DNA of 50,129 nucleotides from positions 1 to 50,129 of the forward strand of contig NZ_VCYI01000018.1 in the NCBI RefSeq assembly GCF_030464365.1. The letters run 5' to 3'. Source of the stretch: Methanoculleus methanifontis. Its GTDB lineage: Archaea > Halobacteriota > Methanomicrobia > Methanomicrobiales > Methanoculleaceae. Positions 27,625 through 35,810 of this stretch are shown here, piece by piece. Position 1 is the stretch's first letter. Each line of letters opens with the position of its first letter. A program made the position numbers and the translations under genes. The notes under the pieces are model-generated. The model saw nothing but the letters and a program-made list of their open reading frames with translations. It was not told the origin of the DNA and made no database searches.

Positions 27625-30156
27625 ATGCCGCACGATCATCATAAGACGTCCGGGCCGCCGGAACTGCTTGCACCGGCCGGGTCACCGCAGGCCCTGGCCG
27701 CGGCGATTACCGCCGGTGCCGATGCCGTCTACCTTGCCGGGCGACGGTTCGGGGCCCGGCACTACGCGGCGAACTTCTCCGACGAGGAACTCGAATACGC
27801 CGTCGGTTACGCGCACCTCCGGGGTGTCAGGGTTTACGTCACCGTAAACGTCCTCGTCCGGGACGCCGAACTCCCTGACGTCGCCCGCTACCTTCTTCAC
27901 CTCTACGAGATCGGGGTCGACGCCGTCCTTGTGCAGGACGCCGGGGTGGCGGCGATTGCCCGGGAGACCGTCCCGGACCTCCCCCTCCACGCCTCGACCC
28001 AGATGGCGATCCACAACCGGGAAGGTGTGGCGCGGGCGGCACGGGAAGGGTTCTCCCGCGTGGTGCTCGCCCGGGAACTCACGCTGTCCGAGATCGAGGA
28101 TATTGCGGCCGATGCCGGGACACAGGGGATCGGCATCGAGGTCTTCGCCCATGGGGCGCTCTGCTACTGCTACTCGGGCCAGTGCCTCCTCTCCTCGGTC
28201 ATCGGGGGGCGGAGCGGGAACCGCGGGATGTGCGCCCAGCCCTGCCGGAAGCCCTACCGGCTCGTGACCGCCGAAACGGACGAGTACGGGCGCCCGAAAG
28301 ACCTGCGGGCGAGGTCCGGATCGGACCGTTACCTGCTCTCGACCCGGGATCTCTCGGTATACCCGCGCCTTGACCGGATCGTGCGTGCACCGGTGGCGGC
28401 GCTCAAGATCGAGGGGAGGATGCGTTCGCCGGAGTACGTCGCGACGACGGTGAGCATCTACCGGCGCGCCCTCGACGCGCTCGCTGCAGGAGAGGCATGG
28501 TCCCCCTCGCGGGAGGAGATGCGGAACCTTGCGCTTGCATTCAACCGGGAGTTCACGGAGGGTTACATCCTCGGCGCCCGCGATATCATGGCCCGCGACC
28601 GGCCCGGGAACCGGGGCGTCCCGCTCGGCACGGTCGCCGGCTACAACCCGCAGCGGCACGAAGCGACCGTGCGCCTCGCCGGCGATCTCGCGCCCCGTTC
28701 CGGCGACGGACTGGCCTTCTGCACGGACGACCCGGAGGAGGATACGGGCGCGGTCGTCCGCGGCCCGCCCACCGTCCGCGACGGCACGGTGCGGCTCTCC
28801 GTCCCTGCGCCCGTCGTGCCGGGGGCCCGGGTCTTCCTGACGAAGAGCGCGGACCTTGAGGAGCGGGCAAAACAGGTCATGGAACAGCCTCTCCGGCCGT
28901 TGCCGCTCGATCTTTCGGTTACCTGGGAGGACGGCACCCCCTGCCTGGAGGCGGTCGTCGACCGGAACGACGGTGAGCCGCTCCGGGTGCGCTACCGCCC
29001 GGACCTCCGGATGGAGCCTGCACGGAACCGGCCGCTCTCCCGGGACCGGATCGCGGAGCAACTCCGAAAGACCGGAGGAACGCCGTTTACGGTCCGGAAG
29101 ATGGACCTCCGGTACCCGGGCGGGCTCTTTCTCCCGCTCGGGGAGTTGAACGGGGTCCGGCGAACGTTCCTGGAGAAGGTTGAGGAGGCCGTCCTCGCCG
29201 CACGGCGTCCGGGGCCCGATGCGGTGGATGCGGCCGGAAAACGTGCCCGGGCGGCGATTGCCGGGATGACGCATCCTGCAGGGCCGCATCCCGGTCCCCG
29301 GCTCCCGTCGGTATCGGTCTACGTCGATACCCCTGAGGGTGCAAAGGCCGCCGTCCGGGGCGGCGCCCGGACCGTCTATATCGAGTCCGCCGACCCGGAG
29401 GTCCTTGAAGAGGCCGCCGCCGTCTGCGCCGGAGGAGGCGCCGACCCTGTCTGGAAATGGCCGTCGATCACCCGGCGCGCGTTCCTTGATACGGCGGCTC
29501 CTCTCCTCCCGTCGCTCTATGAGGCGGGGGTCCGCGGCGTCATGGTGAGCGGTCCCGGCGCTGCGGACGCGGTGCGGCGGGCCGCTCCGGGGATGAACCT
29601 CTACGGCGCAGCCGGGCTGAACGTCTGGAACCACCGCACCGCCCGGGAACTGGCGGCGCTCTTCCTGCGGTGTACGGCATCCCCCGAACTTCCGGCGGCC
29701 GACCTTGCCCGTCTGGCGGCGACGACCGAGAGCGTTCCCGAACTTGAGGTGCTGGTGCAGGGGAACGTCGAGGCGATGGTGACCGAGGACCGGCTGGCGG
29801 CGATGGCCGCCGGTGAGAGCCCCGGCGGCCGTTTTCTGGGGCTCAAGGACGGGCGGGGCCGTGTCTTTCCGGTCCGGCGCGACAGTGAGGGGCGGACCTC
29901 TATCGCGAACGCCGTCGAGACCTGCCTCATCGACCGCCTGCCCCGGATCGCCGGGACGGGCATCGCGGCCGTCGCCATCGATGCACGGGGGCGGGGGCCC
30001 CGCTACGCCGGGGAGATGGCCGGGCTTTACCGGGCGGGGCTCGACGCCGTCGGCCGGGGAGCCCCCGGCACGCTCTCCGCGCTCAAGGAGGAGGCGAGAC
30101 GGCGGGCGCTCGGGGGCATCACCGGCGGGCATTTCGTCCGGGGAATCGAGGAGTAA
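27625..30156 (+). CDS. Peptidase U32 family protein (RlhA/collagenase-like)
   Basis: Large U32-family protein of 843 residues. Relatives such as RlhA and TrhP take part in RNA hydroxylation rather than proteolysis, and that is the more likely role, though the substrate is unknown here. The N-terminal domain (about 10-290) has ELLAPAGSPQALAAAITAGA, then FAHGALCYCYSGQCLLSS and NRGMCAQPCRKPY with the four conserved cysteines that may hold an Fe-S cluster. A DUF3656-like middle domain (about 380-500) and a second barrel-like region follow. It starts at ATG 27625, divergent from proC by 97 nt. Confidence 0.88.
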   Translation: MPHDHHKTSGPPELLAPAGSPQALAAAITAGADAVYLAGRRFGARHYAANFSDEELEYAVGYAHLRGVRVYVTVNVLVRDAELPDVARYLLHLYEIGVDAVLVQDAGVAAIARETVPDLPLHASTQMAIHNREGVARAAREGFSRVVLARELTLSEIEDIAADAGTQGIGIEVFAHGALCYCYSGQCLLSSVIGGRSGNRGMCAQPCRKPYRLVTAETDEYGRPKDLRARSGSDRYLLSTRDLSVYPRLDRIVRAPVAALKIEGRMRSPEYVATTVSIYRRALDALAAGEAWSPSREEMRNLALAFNREFTEGYILGARDIMARDRPGNRGVPLGTVAGYNPQRHEATVRLAGDLAPRSGDGLAFCTDDPEEDTGAVVRGPPTVRDGTVRLSVPAPVVPGARVFLTKSADLEERAKQVMEQPLRPLPLDLSVTWEDGTPCLEAVVDRNDGEPLRVRYRPDLRMEPARNRPLSRDRIAEQLRKTGGTPFTVRKMDLRYPGGLFLPLGELNGVRRTFLEKVEEAVLAARRPGPDAVDAAGKRARAAIAGMTHPAGPHPGPRLPSVSVYVDTPEGAKAAVRGGARTVYIESADPEVLEEAAAVCAGGGADPVWKWPSITRRAFLDTAAPLLPSLYEAGVRGVMVSGPGAADAVRRAAPGMNLYGAAGLNVWNHRTARELAALFLRCTASPELPAADLARLAATTESVPELEVLVQGNVEAMVTEDRLAAMAAGESPGGRFLGLKDGRGRVFPVRRDSEGRTSIANAVETCLIDRLPRIAGTGIAAVAIDARGRGPRYAGEMAGLYRAGLDAVGRGAPGTLSALKEEARRRALGGITGGHFVRGIEE

Positions 30157-30241
30157 GGGGTATCTTGGCACCGTTGCCATGAGACCCCACTACCCGGACG
30201 ATCCGTTCCGGGCGGGTACCTCCGTCTCCGGCATTCTCCAT
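30157..30241. other. Short convergent gap
   Basis: Lies between the U32 gene and the 3' end of the thioredoxin-CcdA gene on the other strand. No hairpin or T-tract strong enough to call is visible. Confidence 0.3.
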
Positions 30242-30298
30242 TTATCCCCAGAAGAGCATCCAGATCCCGAATCCTATCAAAAAAATCCCGCTTCCCGC
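30242..30298 (-). pseudogene. Severed C-terminal helix of thioredoxin-CcdA copy A
   Basis: In-frame continuation past the TGA at 30299-30301: it reads AGSGIFLIGFGIWMLFWG and stops at a TAA (30242-30244). The intact paralogue at 47867 has RAGSGILLIGFGVWLIFWG at the same place, so the stop arose by CGA to TGA. The reading frame beyond it has stayed open, which points to a recent change or to occasional readthrough. Confidence 0.75.
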
Positions 30299-31246
30299 TC
30301 AAATTATATCCCTGTATTCTCGTATCCTGCTTGACGAGGCGTATCCCCCGAGGACCCCGACGCCGAGAAACGGCGTGAGCACCCCTGCCCCGAAGACCAG
30401 CAGGAGTGATAGATCCTGCACGGTGCCGTCGATCAGGATTCTGCTGAGCAGGATGAGAAGCATCGGTGCGGCGCACGGGACCTTGACGATCGAGAACATC
30501 ATGCCCAGCACGAACAACCCGGCAAGGGTGGTCGCGTGCTTCCGTAACGATGACCGGACATAGTCGTCGGTGGAGACCGGGAGGCGTATCAACCCGAGCA
30601 GGTTCACCCCGGCGAGTATCGTGATCAGTCCCGCCGCGACGGCGAGATACGGGCCGAAACCGCCGAGCGACATCCCCGCCAGCAGGAAGCAGCATCCCAT
30701 GACGATATACGCGGCGACCAGCCCCAGGCCGAATATCAACGAATTCAGGAGACTGCTTTTCAATTCTTTGCCCGACCCGGTGACGTACACCAGTATGAAT
30801 CCGAGTATCGCCATCAGGCAGGGCGAAAACCCGGAGAGGAGGCCCAGAGAGTATGCAAACGGGATGTCCCAGTTTATCGGCGGCGAGTTCTCCTGCGGCT
30901 GCTCGCCGGCAAGGGACTGCTCGATCGCCGCCCTGAGGCTCTCCTCAGTTATCTCTTCCTTGGGGATTTTGACGGTGCCGTCCACAACCACGGCCGGGAC
31001 TTCGAGAAATGCGTATGCGTTCCATCGCTCCCATCCTTCCACGGTCTCGACGTCGATCCATTCGATTGTGAGGGCGCCGTCGTAGGCGCCTTCCAGGTCC
31101 GCGATCAGCGGATCGATGAACCTGCAGTCCGAGCACCGGTCCATGTGGTAGTATTCGAGGGAGACTGTTGAAGCCGCGGCTGCAGGAATGCACAACGTGC
31201 ACGCGATGAGCAGAACGGCAAGTGCCTGCACTGTTTTTACAACCAT
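30299..31246 (-). CDS. Thioredoxin-CcdA fusion, copy A (truncated by nonsense codon)
   Basis: Predicted membrane thiol-disulfide carrier of the CcdA/DsbD type that moves reducing equivalents across the membrane. The 315 residues have a signal peptide (1-25) and an extracytoplasmic thioredoxin-like domain (about 26-115) with the redox pair C38-x-x-C41 in MDRCSDCRFIDP. About six helices follow, carrying the CcdA cysteines in SGFSPCLMAILGF and VKVPCAAPMLL. ATG at 31246 has GGAGG 4 nt upstream. The protein ends at ...REYRDII; the paralogue at 47867 continues with one more helix. Last gene of the halocin-like module. Confidence 0.85.
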   Translation of the reverse strand: MVVKTVQALAVLLIACTLCIPAAAASTVSLEYYHMDRCSDCRFIDPLIADLEGAYDGALTIEWIDVETVEGWERWNAYAFLEVPAVVVDGTVKIPKEEITEESLRAAIEQSLAGEQPQENSPPINWDIPFAYSLGLLSGFSPCLMAILGFILVYVTGSGKELKSSLLNSLIFGLGLVAAYIVMGCCFLLAGMSLGGFGPYLAVAAGLITILAGVNLLGLIRLPVSTDDYVRSSLRKHATTLAGLFVLGMMFSIVKVPCAAPMLLILLSRILIDGTVQDLSLLLVFGAGVLTPFLGVGVLGGYASSSRIREYRDII

Positions 31247-31311
31247 GAGTCCTCCGCCCTTCGCAGAGGTGTGTGTAGAGCACATCGATCACTCCACAGG
31301 CCATCCATCGA

Positions 31312-31935
31312 TCATCGGTCCGTTCCCCTCGGAACCGATCGCCGTTCCCAGATATAGAGGATGGGAAAAGCAACGATACCAACAAGCACAATTCCCCGGA
31401 GAAGGGGGACAACGGGATACCCCAGTGCCAGATAGCGCAGAAGAACGATCATGGCTACTATGAGGTAGAAGACAACCGATCGCGCGAAGGTGATGCGGCG
31501 CTCCCCACCATCGATGAAGACGATGCGCGTCAGTAGCAGGCCGAGGAGGACGATGATGAGAAGCCAGAAGACCTGGTTGATGGAATACGCAAGGGACGCG
31601 TAGATATAGATCAGGAAGATCACGACGGCAAGGATGGCGTCGGTCACCTTCTCGACAACGACTCGCCTCTGCATCTTTCCTCCTTCCCTGTATCCGCTAA
31701 CCGGAGGGAACGATGGAGGATAGGTATGGGGTTTTGATCGTCCGGCTGCCTTTCGTCCATACCACACCATAATAGAGAAATATACTGCAGTGATCGTCAA
31801 TGCCAAGGGAAACAACAAGAACGCAGGTATTGGGAGGGGAGCTGTCGCGATGATGATAGCGACGATGATAATCGACACGAAAAAGACTACAACTGAGCGC
31901 CAGAGTGCCTCCTTGACGATAGGGTCGAGTTTCAT
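31312..31935 (-). CDS. Unknown 207-residue multi-pass membrane protein, copy A
   Basis: I do not recognise the family. It has about six hydrophobic segments: two near residues 13-57 (VVVFFVSIIIVAIIIAT and FLLFPLALTITAVYFSIMV), a charged loop 58-95, then four more to the C terminus. The tail WERRSVPRGTDR is basic. A close homologue lies at 48938 in the second island, also between the lipoprotein and the CcdA fusion. The start overlaps the lipoprotein stop by 4 nt (ATGA), so they are coupled. In a bacteriocin-like cassette it could be an immunity or export protein; that is inference. Confidence 0.75.
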   Translation of the reverse strand: MKLDPIVKEALWRSVVVFFVSIIIVAIIIATAPLPIPAFLLFPLALTITAVYFSIMVWYGRKAAGRSKPHTYPPSFPPVSGYREGGKMQRRVVVEKVTDAILAVVIFLIYIYASLAYSINQVFWLLIIVLLGLLLTRIVFIDGGERRITFARSVVFYLIVAMIVLLRYLALGYPVVPLLRGIVLVGIVAFPILYIWERRSVPRGTDR

Positions 31936-32603
31936 ATATACATCACCGACGCATCATCAGGAATCGTAAAGGTGAAATCACTATCATCTGCTGTGTAATT
32001 TATCGAATAATCTCGATATTCCAGGGTTAGCACTGGATTGCCCTTGTCCCAACTCTCCAGTTTCAACGGGATAAGACCATCGGGGTCGATCCACAGCAGA
32101 TATTCTCTCGTATCTTCGTTATCCGACTCGCGAGAAGCCAGTTCTATCTTATAAGCAGAGGTTGAGTAGTGCGACTCCATTTCTTGACCTATTACCATGT
32201 ATTTTTCAGAGATATTATCATTCAACAGCACATAGATCGCAGGTTCTGGTAGTTTCTCTGATGATGTCAGATTTCTAATGAACACTATATTTTTCTCAGG
32301 ATCATAGATCCAGACTATATCTCCATTAGAAGTAACCTCTGAGCGTATAAATGAGCCGCTCTTTTCGATTCTTCGAAATTTGTCCGGTTTCTTTAAAAGT
32401 ACATCATACTCGATAGTCTCCGTTTCATTTCCTATATATAAAGTAAGCTTCTCGATGTATGCCAGGCTCTCTACATTTGCCTGCTTTTCTGCGGCTTTTT
32501 GCAGAAGCGTATCCACATCTACGTCTGTTTCCAAACAACCGGAACAAACGAGTCCGAGTAATACGATAACCACTACAAATTGATAGCGCTGTTGTGTTGT
32601 CAT
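31932..32603 (-). CDS. LolA-like outer-leaflet lipoprotein, copy A
   Basis: Predicted lipoprotein of 223 residues. The signal peptide ends in LVCSGC; the mature part begins with a helix DTLLQKAAEKQANVESLAY. Beta-rich segments follow (DVLLKKPDKFRRIEKSG, WIYDPEKNIVFIRN, LEYRDYSINYT), the pattern of LolA/DUF2092-type lipoprotein-carrier folds that bind acyl or hydrophobic ligands. ATG at 32603 is preferred over GTG at 32615 since GGAG lies 6 nt upstream. The codons and bases are distinctly more AT-rich than in the neighbouring housekeeping genes. Copy B at 49558 is interrupted by an insertion sequence. Confidence 0.75.
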   Translation of the reverse strand: MTTQQRYQFVVVIVLLGLVCSGCLETDVDVDTLLQKAAEKQANVESLAYIEKLTLYIGNETETIEYDVLLKKPDKFRRIEKSGSFIRSEVTSNGDIVWIYDPEKNIVFIRNLTSSEKLPEPAIYVLLNDNISEKYMVIGQEMESHYSTSAYKIELASRESDNEDTREYLLWIDPDGLIPLKLESWDKGNPVLTLEYRDYSINYTADDSDFTFTIPDDASVMYI

Positions 32604-32636
32604 AGCACACTCCACAAAAAGAGGTGTTTACCTGAT

Positions 32637-33398
32637 TTACAGGCTGTCGTACATACATGCGGCTATTTCCACTCCTAAGCAAGCTACGGCAGGGGCGCAG
32701 GTATATGGAGTCATAAGAGCAACACATGGTTGTAACAACACTATACAAATTTCACAGACCGACACTCCAGGACAGGGGATTCCAGCAAGCGCACAGGCAC
32801 AATTCAGGGTGATACAGTAAACAACTCTTTGCCAGTAATCCGGGTCCTCATCTGTTACAAAGAGATGTTCCGACGTTTTCTGGATGAATGAGCCCTCGTC
32901 GATAATGGTTTCCGTGACCATATTTCCATTGGCGTCAATTATGCTGAACTCGAGTGTGTACAGAGACTTTTCCTGGAAAATACACGTGTACTTGAGTACC
33001 CGGGCATTGTCATCGTCCCAGACCGCAACGATGTTTGATGTCTGGACCAAACCGTCTTTTTCAATAACAGATTCGATGGGCAGTACTACAGCCGTTGCAT
33101 GCTTGATTGATCCGTCTTCAAGTTCCTTCTCGAAGGAGAATGCTTTCGCGTTGTCGACGATCATACTCAGATCTTCGGAACGTGGGATCTCTGAGAGTTT
33201 TTGCACCTCATTCAGGTTCAAAGCAGAAGCAACAACTTCGTACTTCTCCAGACCCGACAGATTGGTTTTTTGCAGGTCCAGTTCGGCATCGCCGCAAGGT
33301 GTTCCCGGTTCGCACGCCATCGCCGGCACCATCGCGACACTCACCAGCAGCACGGCGAAGAGCGTGGAGAGCGCCCGCATTCCAATGTTTCCGTTCAT
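32637..33398 (-). CDS. Secreted protein with ten-cysteine C-terminal domain (halocin C8-like precursor candidate)
   Basis: 253 residues with a Sec-type signal peptide (MNGNIGMRALSTLFAVLLVS, cleavage near 28). A charged mid-domain (50-190) includes a LNLNEVQKLSEIPRSEDL segment. The last 54 residues hold ten cysteines (195, 200, 202, 209, 215, 218, 225, 234, 240, 248) in a hydrophobic Gly/Ala-rich tract (CACALAGIPCPGVSVCEIC). Mature halocin C8 has ten cysteines in 76 residues and is released from the C terminus of a larger secreted precursor, so this is a plausible relative. A non-antimicrobial secreted protein is the alternative. ATG at 33398 has AGGAGG 7 nt upstream. It heads the module with the lipoprotein, membrane protein and CcdA fusion. 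Confidence 0.6.
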   Translation of the reverse strand: MNGNIGMRALSTLFAVLLVSVAMVPAMACEPGTPCGDAELDLQKTNLSGLEKYEVVASALNLNEVQKLSEIPRSEDLSMIVDNAKAFSFEKELEDGSIKHATAVVLPIESVIEKDGLVQTSNIVAVWDDDNARVLKYTCIFQEKSLYTLEFSIIDANGNMVTETIIDEGSFIQKTSEHLFVTDEDPDYWQRVVYCITLNCACALAGIPCPGVSVCEICIVLLQPCVALMTPYTCAPAVACLGVEIAACMYDSL

Positions 33399-33660
33399 TT
33401 ACTTTTCCTCCTATAACATCCCCGGAGGCAAAAGAGGCGCATCTTTAAGTACATTGAATGCAGACTACTCTTCTGCCTTCTGGGCTGTTTGGGGGTTCAT
33501 CCGGTCTTGGACGGATGGGATGAACCTCCCTCATTTTTCAAACGCCATTTCCGGCATCCGCATAGGGACGTAGATGTCAATCTATTTATCTTTTCTGTCC
33601 AATCTCTCTACACGTCCGTCGGTTGTTCGCAAAACCGGGGTTTTCGATCCCATCCCGGGG
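33399..33660 (-). promoter_or_regulatory. Conserved promoter and hairpin leader of halocin-like gene (U1)
   Basis: The TATA candidate GATAAATAG (minus strand, about 33582-33590) predicts a leader of about 160 nt. Just upstream of it sits the motif TCTNTACAYGTCC...GCAAAA...CGATCC (plus-strand reading, 33604-33650), also found at 46.7, 47.7 and 44.35 kb. The leader contains a hairpin with arms GGTTCATCC (33494-33502) and GGATGAACC (33518-33526); an alternative stem CATCCG/CGGATG uses overlapping bases. The U2 leader has the same hairpin with one compensatory pair change. Confidence 0.55.
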
Positions 33661-34188
33661 GTCGGGGGCGCGGGAGAATGGCCGGTCTTGCGGCGGGATC
33701 GGATATCGTACCAACTCGCTCCCTCCGGTGCGCGCCGCGATTTCCGGGTGCGGAGGACAGAAAAAACCGTTATAATCTACGCCCCGCAAGAACGGCCGCG
33801 TCGGGCACAGGGGACCGCCGCGCGCCCTGCCGCAGGCGTCGGAGCAGGGAGGTTTCAGGCCGCCCGGCGCCATCGACCACCGCTTTCTCCGGTAGAACTT
33901 TACACCTGAAACTTCACGTGTAGCATTGCCTCATGCGACGTGCGGCATTCCACAGGAACGGAACATGAGAAGACCGAATATCTTCAGATGACCGGGGGGA
34001 GGACAACCTCAAAAGCATTCTTCAAGCCCTGAGCCAAAGGCAAAAAACGGCACCAAAAATACCACAGCAAAGAAGAAGAGATGGCATGCAATATATCACA
34101 GCAATATTAATAACCGCAGTGATAAACAAACACACCACTCAAGGCGGGCAGCAGCGATGCGTGGTAAGTACCCGCCTATTGGGGAGTA
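33661..34188. other. Intergenic region upstream of tpiA
   Basis: No gene is supported. GC-rich to about 33920, then an A-rich stretch. A stem AGGCGGG (34142-34148) / CCCGCCT (34171-34177) with a 22-nt loop ends 3 nt before the GGGGAG ribosome site of tpiA and could form a structured leader. TATTAATAAC near 34105 is a TATA candidate for tpiA. The 21-nt tract at 33718-33738 (CGCTCCCTCCGGTGCGCGCC core) also occurs at about 48947. Confidence 0.4.
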
Positions 34189-34194
34189 ATGGAT

Positions 34195-34863
34195 ATGGTT
34201 TCACCGTTGATTCTGGTCAATCTCAAGACCTATCAGGAAGGTATGGGCAGCAACGCTCACCGGATCGCCGCTGCGGCCGAGACCGTGGCGAGAGAGAGCG
34301 GCGTCGTCATCGGCATCGCGCCGGTCTTCACCGAGATCCACCCGATGAGCCACCACTATGCGATACCCGTCTATGCCCAGCATATCGATGCGATCGCCCC
34401 CGGCGCTCATACCGGCCATATTCTCCCCGAGGCCGTCAGGGCAGCGGGTGCACGCGGCACGCTGATCAACCATTCCGAACACCGCCTCACCCTGGCCGAT
34501 ATCGACGCCTGCGTCCGGGCCGCGCAACGGCTTCACCTGGAGTCGGTCGTCTGCACGAACAACGACGCCACAAGCGCCGCCGCCGCCGCCCTCCACCCCG
34601 ACTACGTGGCGATAGAGCCCCCGGAACTGATCGGGAGCGGGGTCTCCGTCTCGAAAGCCGACCCGGGGATCATCGAGCGGTCCGTCAACGCCGTCAGGGC
34701 GGTGAACCCGGAGACGAAAGTCCTGACCGGAGCGGGCATCCAGTCGGGCGAGTGTGTGAAGATCGCCGTCGACCTCGGGACATGCGGTGTCCTCCTCGCC
34801 TCAAGCGTGGTCAAGGCCGACGACCCCGAAGCGGTTCTCCGGGACCTGGTCTCGCTTCTCTGA
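34195..34863 (+). CDS. tpiA: Triosephosphate isomerase, archaeal type
   Basis: Interconverts dihydroxyacetone phosphate and glyceraldehyde 3-phosphate in gluconeogenesis/glycolysis. It is 222 residues, the short archaeal form (bacterial forms are about 250). Active-site residues are Lys in [10 protein letters not shown] near the N terminus, His in INHSEHRL, and Glu in [13 protein letters not shown]; the phosphate loop is [16 protein letters not shown] at 34195 gives an 8-nt spacing to GGGGAG; ATG at 34189 is an alternative. It is convergent with the CBS-HTH gene, with only 2 nt between stop codons. Confidence 0.93.
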   Translation: MVSPLILVNLKTYQEGMGSNAHRIAAAAETVARESGVVIGIAPVFTEIHPMSHHYAIPVYAQHIDAIAPGAHTGHILPEAVRAAGARGTLINHSEHRLTLADIDACVRAAQRLHLESVVCTNNDATSAAAAALHPDYVAIEPPELIGSGVSVSKADPGIIERSVNAVRAVNPETKVLTGAGIQSGECVKIAVDLGTCGVLLASSVVKADDPEAVLRDLVSLL

Positions 34864-34865
34864 AA

Positions 34866-35420
34866 TCAGGTGATCAACGATATCAGGTCGTGCTTGGTGA
34901 TCACACCTTGCACCTTCCCCTTCTCGATAACGACGACCGCATGGCTGTGGTGCAGGAGGTAGACGACCGTATCGATCGGCGCCGTCGGGGGAACCGTCGG
35001 GAACCCGGGCTCCAGGTAGTCCCGCACCAGTTTCCGGTGCGTCTGGTGGAACCCTCCTTCCTCCATGGCGTTCATGATCGCCGATTCGGATATGCACCCG
35101 ACAGGCACGTCCTTCTCGAGCACCGGAAGCTGGGAGATACCGTTTGTGCCCATGATCTCGACGGCACGGCCGACGGGATCGTCCGGGGCGACGGAGAGCA
35201 CGGGGGTGTGCATCACGTCGGCCGCCGTGATTGCCGAGTGCTCCGCTGCCCGCAGGACATCCACGATCTTGGCGAGCGTGCTCACCCTCGGGTCCACGCT
35301 GCCTGCCTCGATCCGCGCGACCATGGACTGGCTTATTCCTGCCATACGGGCTACATCTGCCTGCTTTAAGCCCATCCGGAGCCGTTTTTCCCGCAGTTCC
35401 GCCGGGGTGGGGATCTCCAT
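34866..35420 (-). CDS. HTH-CBS transcriptional regulator
   Basis: Predicted ligand-sensing transcription factor of 184 residues. An XRE-type helix-turn-helix occupies residues about 5-58 (ELREKRLRMGLKQADVARMA then GISQSMVARIEAG). Two CBS domains follow: ITAADVMHTPVLSVAPDDPV and VRDYLEPGFPTVPPTAPIDT, each with the closing VV...GVI/IS pattern. CBS pairs bind adenosyl nucleotides, so energy or SAM sensing is likely. ATG at 35420 lacks a ribosome site and lies about 30 nt from a TATATATA box, so the mRNA is short-leadered or leaderless. Confidence 0.88.
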   Translation of the reverse strand: MEIPTPAELREKRLRMGLKQADVARMAGISQSMVARIEAGSVDPRVSTLAKIVDVLRAAEHSAITAADVMHTPVLSVAPDDPVGRAVEIMGTNGISQLPVLEKDVPVGCISESAIMNAMEEGGFHQTHRKLVRDYLEPGFPTVPPTAPIDTVVYLLHHSHAVVVIEKGKVQGVITKHDLISLIT

Positions 35421-35505
35421 CTTATTACTAATGGTAATTTTTTTACATATATATTTGCCTATAGGCACTGGAGAGGTTAATATACCCCCGGGCGCATGAG
35501 GGAGT
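35421..35505. promoter_or_regulatory. Divergent promoter with TTAC-N5-GTAA operator candidate
   Basis: Holds TTACTAATGGTAA (about 35424-35436) directly in front of the regulator start, then TACATATATATTTG (TATA for the minus gene) and GTTAATATACC (35475-35485, TATA for the plus gene at 35506). The near-palindrome between TATA and start could be an autoregulatory site of the HTH-CBS protein. Confidence 0.45.
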
Positions 35506-35766
35506 ATGGCCGTAACGGAGGAAGAACAGCAGACCGTCCTTGCGAAGATCAGGGATATCCTCTCGACCTACTACACCCGGGACGCCGTCCGGAGCGAACT
35601 GGAGGCCCTTGGGTTCGAAGTCCGGGCGGAGCACGGCGACGTCGTATCCATGGAGAACACACCTGCTGAGATCTTTGTCCAGATCTTCATAAACGAGCAG
35701 GGCGACGTCTTCGATTCGCACGTCGTGACGTTTGAGGAGATTGACCTGAGGCCGCGGGGCGGCTAA
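35506..35766 (+). CDS. Small conserved hypothetical protein
   Basis: The 86-residue soluble acidic protein reads as a genuine gene: its codon use matches the neighbours and it has a TATA box about 24 nt before ATG. The N-terminal helix TEEEQQTVLAKIRDIL is followed by alternating strands (FVQIFINEQGDVFDSHVVTF). I do not recognise a family or motif. It is divergent from the HTH-CBS regulator and could be its target. RNase P RNA follows on the opposite strand. Confidence 0.65.
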   Translation: MAVTEEEQQTVLAKIRDILSTYYTRDAVRSELEALGFEVRAEHGDVVSMENTPAEIFVQIFINEQGDVFDSHVVTFEEIDLRPRGG

Positions 35767-35810
35767 GGGTTAATAAAATCCTGTTGAAAAGAACTTGCGA
35801 TTGTGAAGAG

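Noticed and set aside
27682-30180. 832-codon minus-strand frame
   Set aside because: Mirror of the U32-family gene. Composition is Arg/Gly/Asp-rich without motifs.
30299-30301. TGA as a selenocysteine codon
   Set aside because: The paralogue has arginine here, not cysteine, no selenocysteine element is apparent, and this group of methanogens is not known to use selenocysteine.
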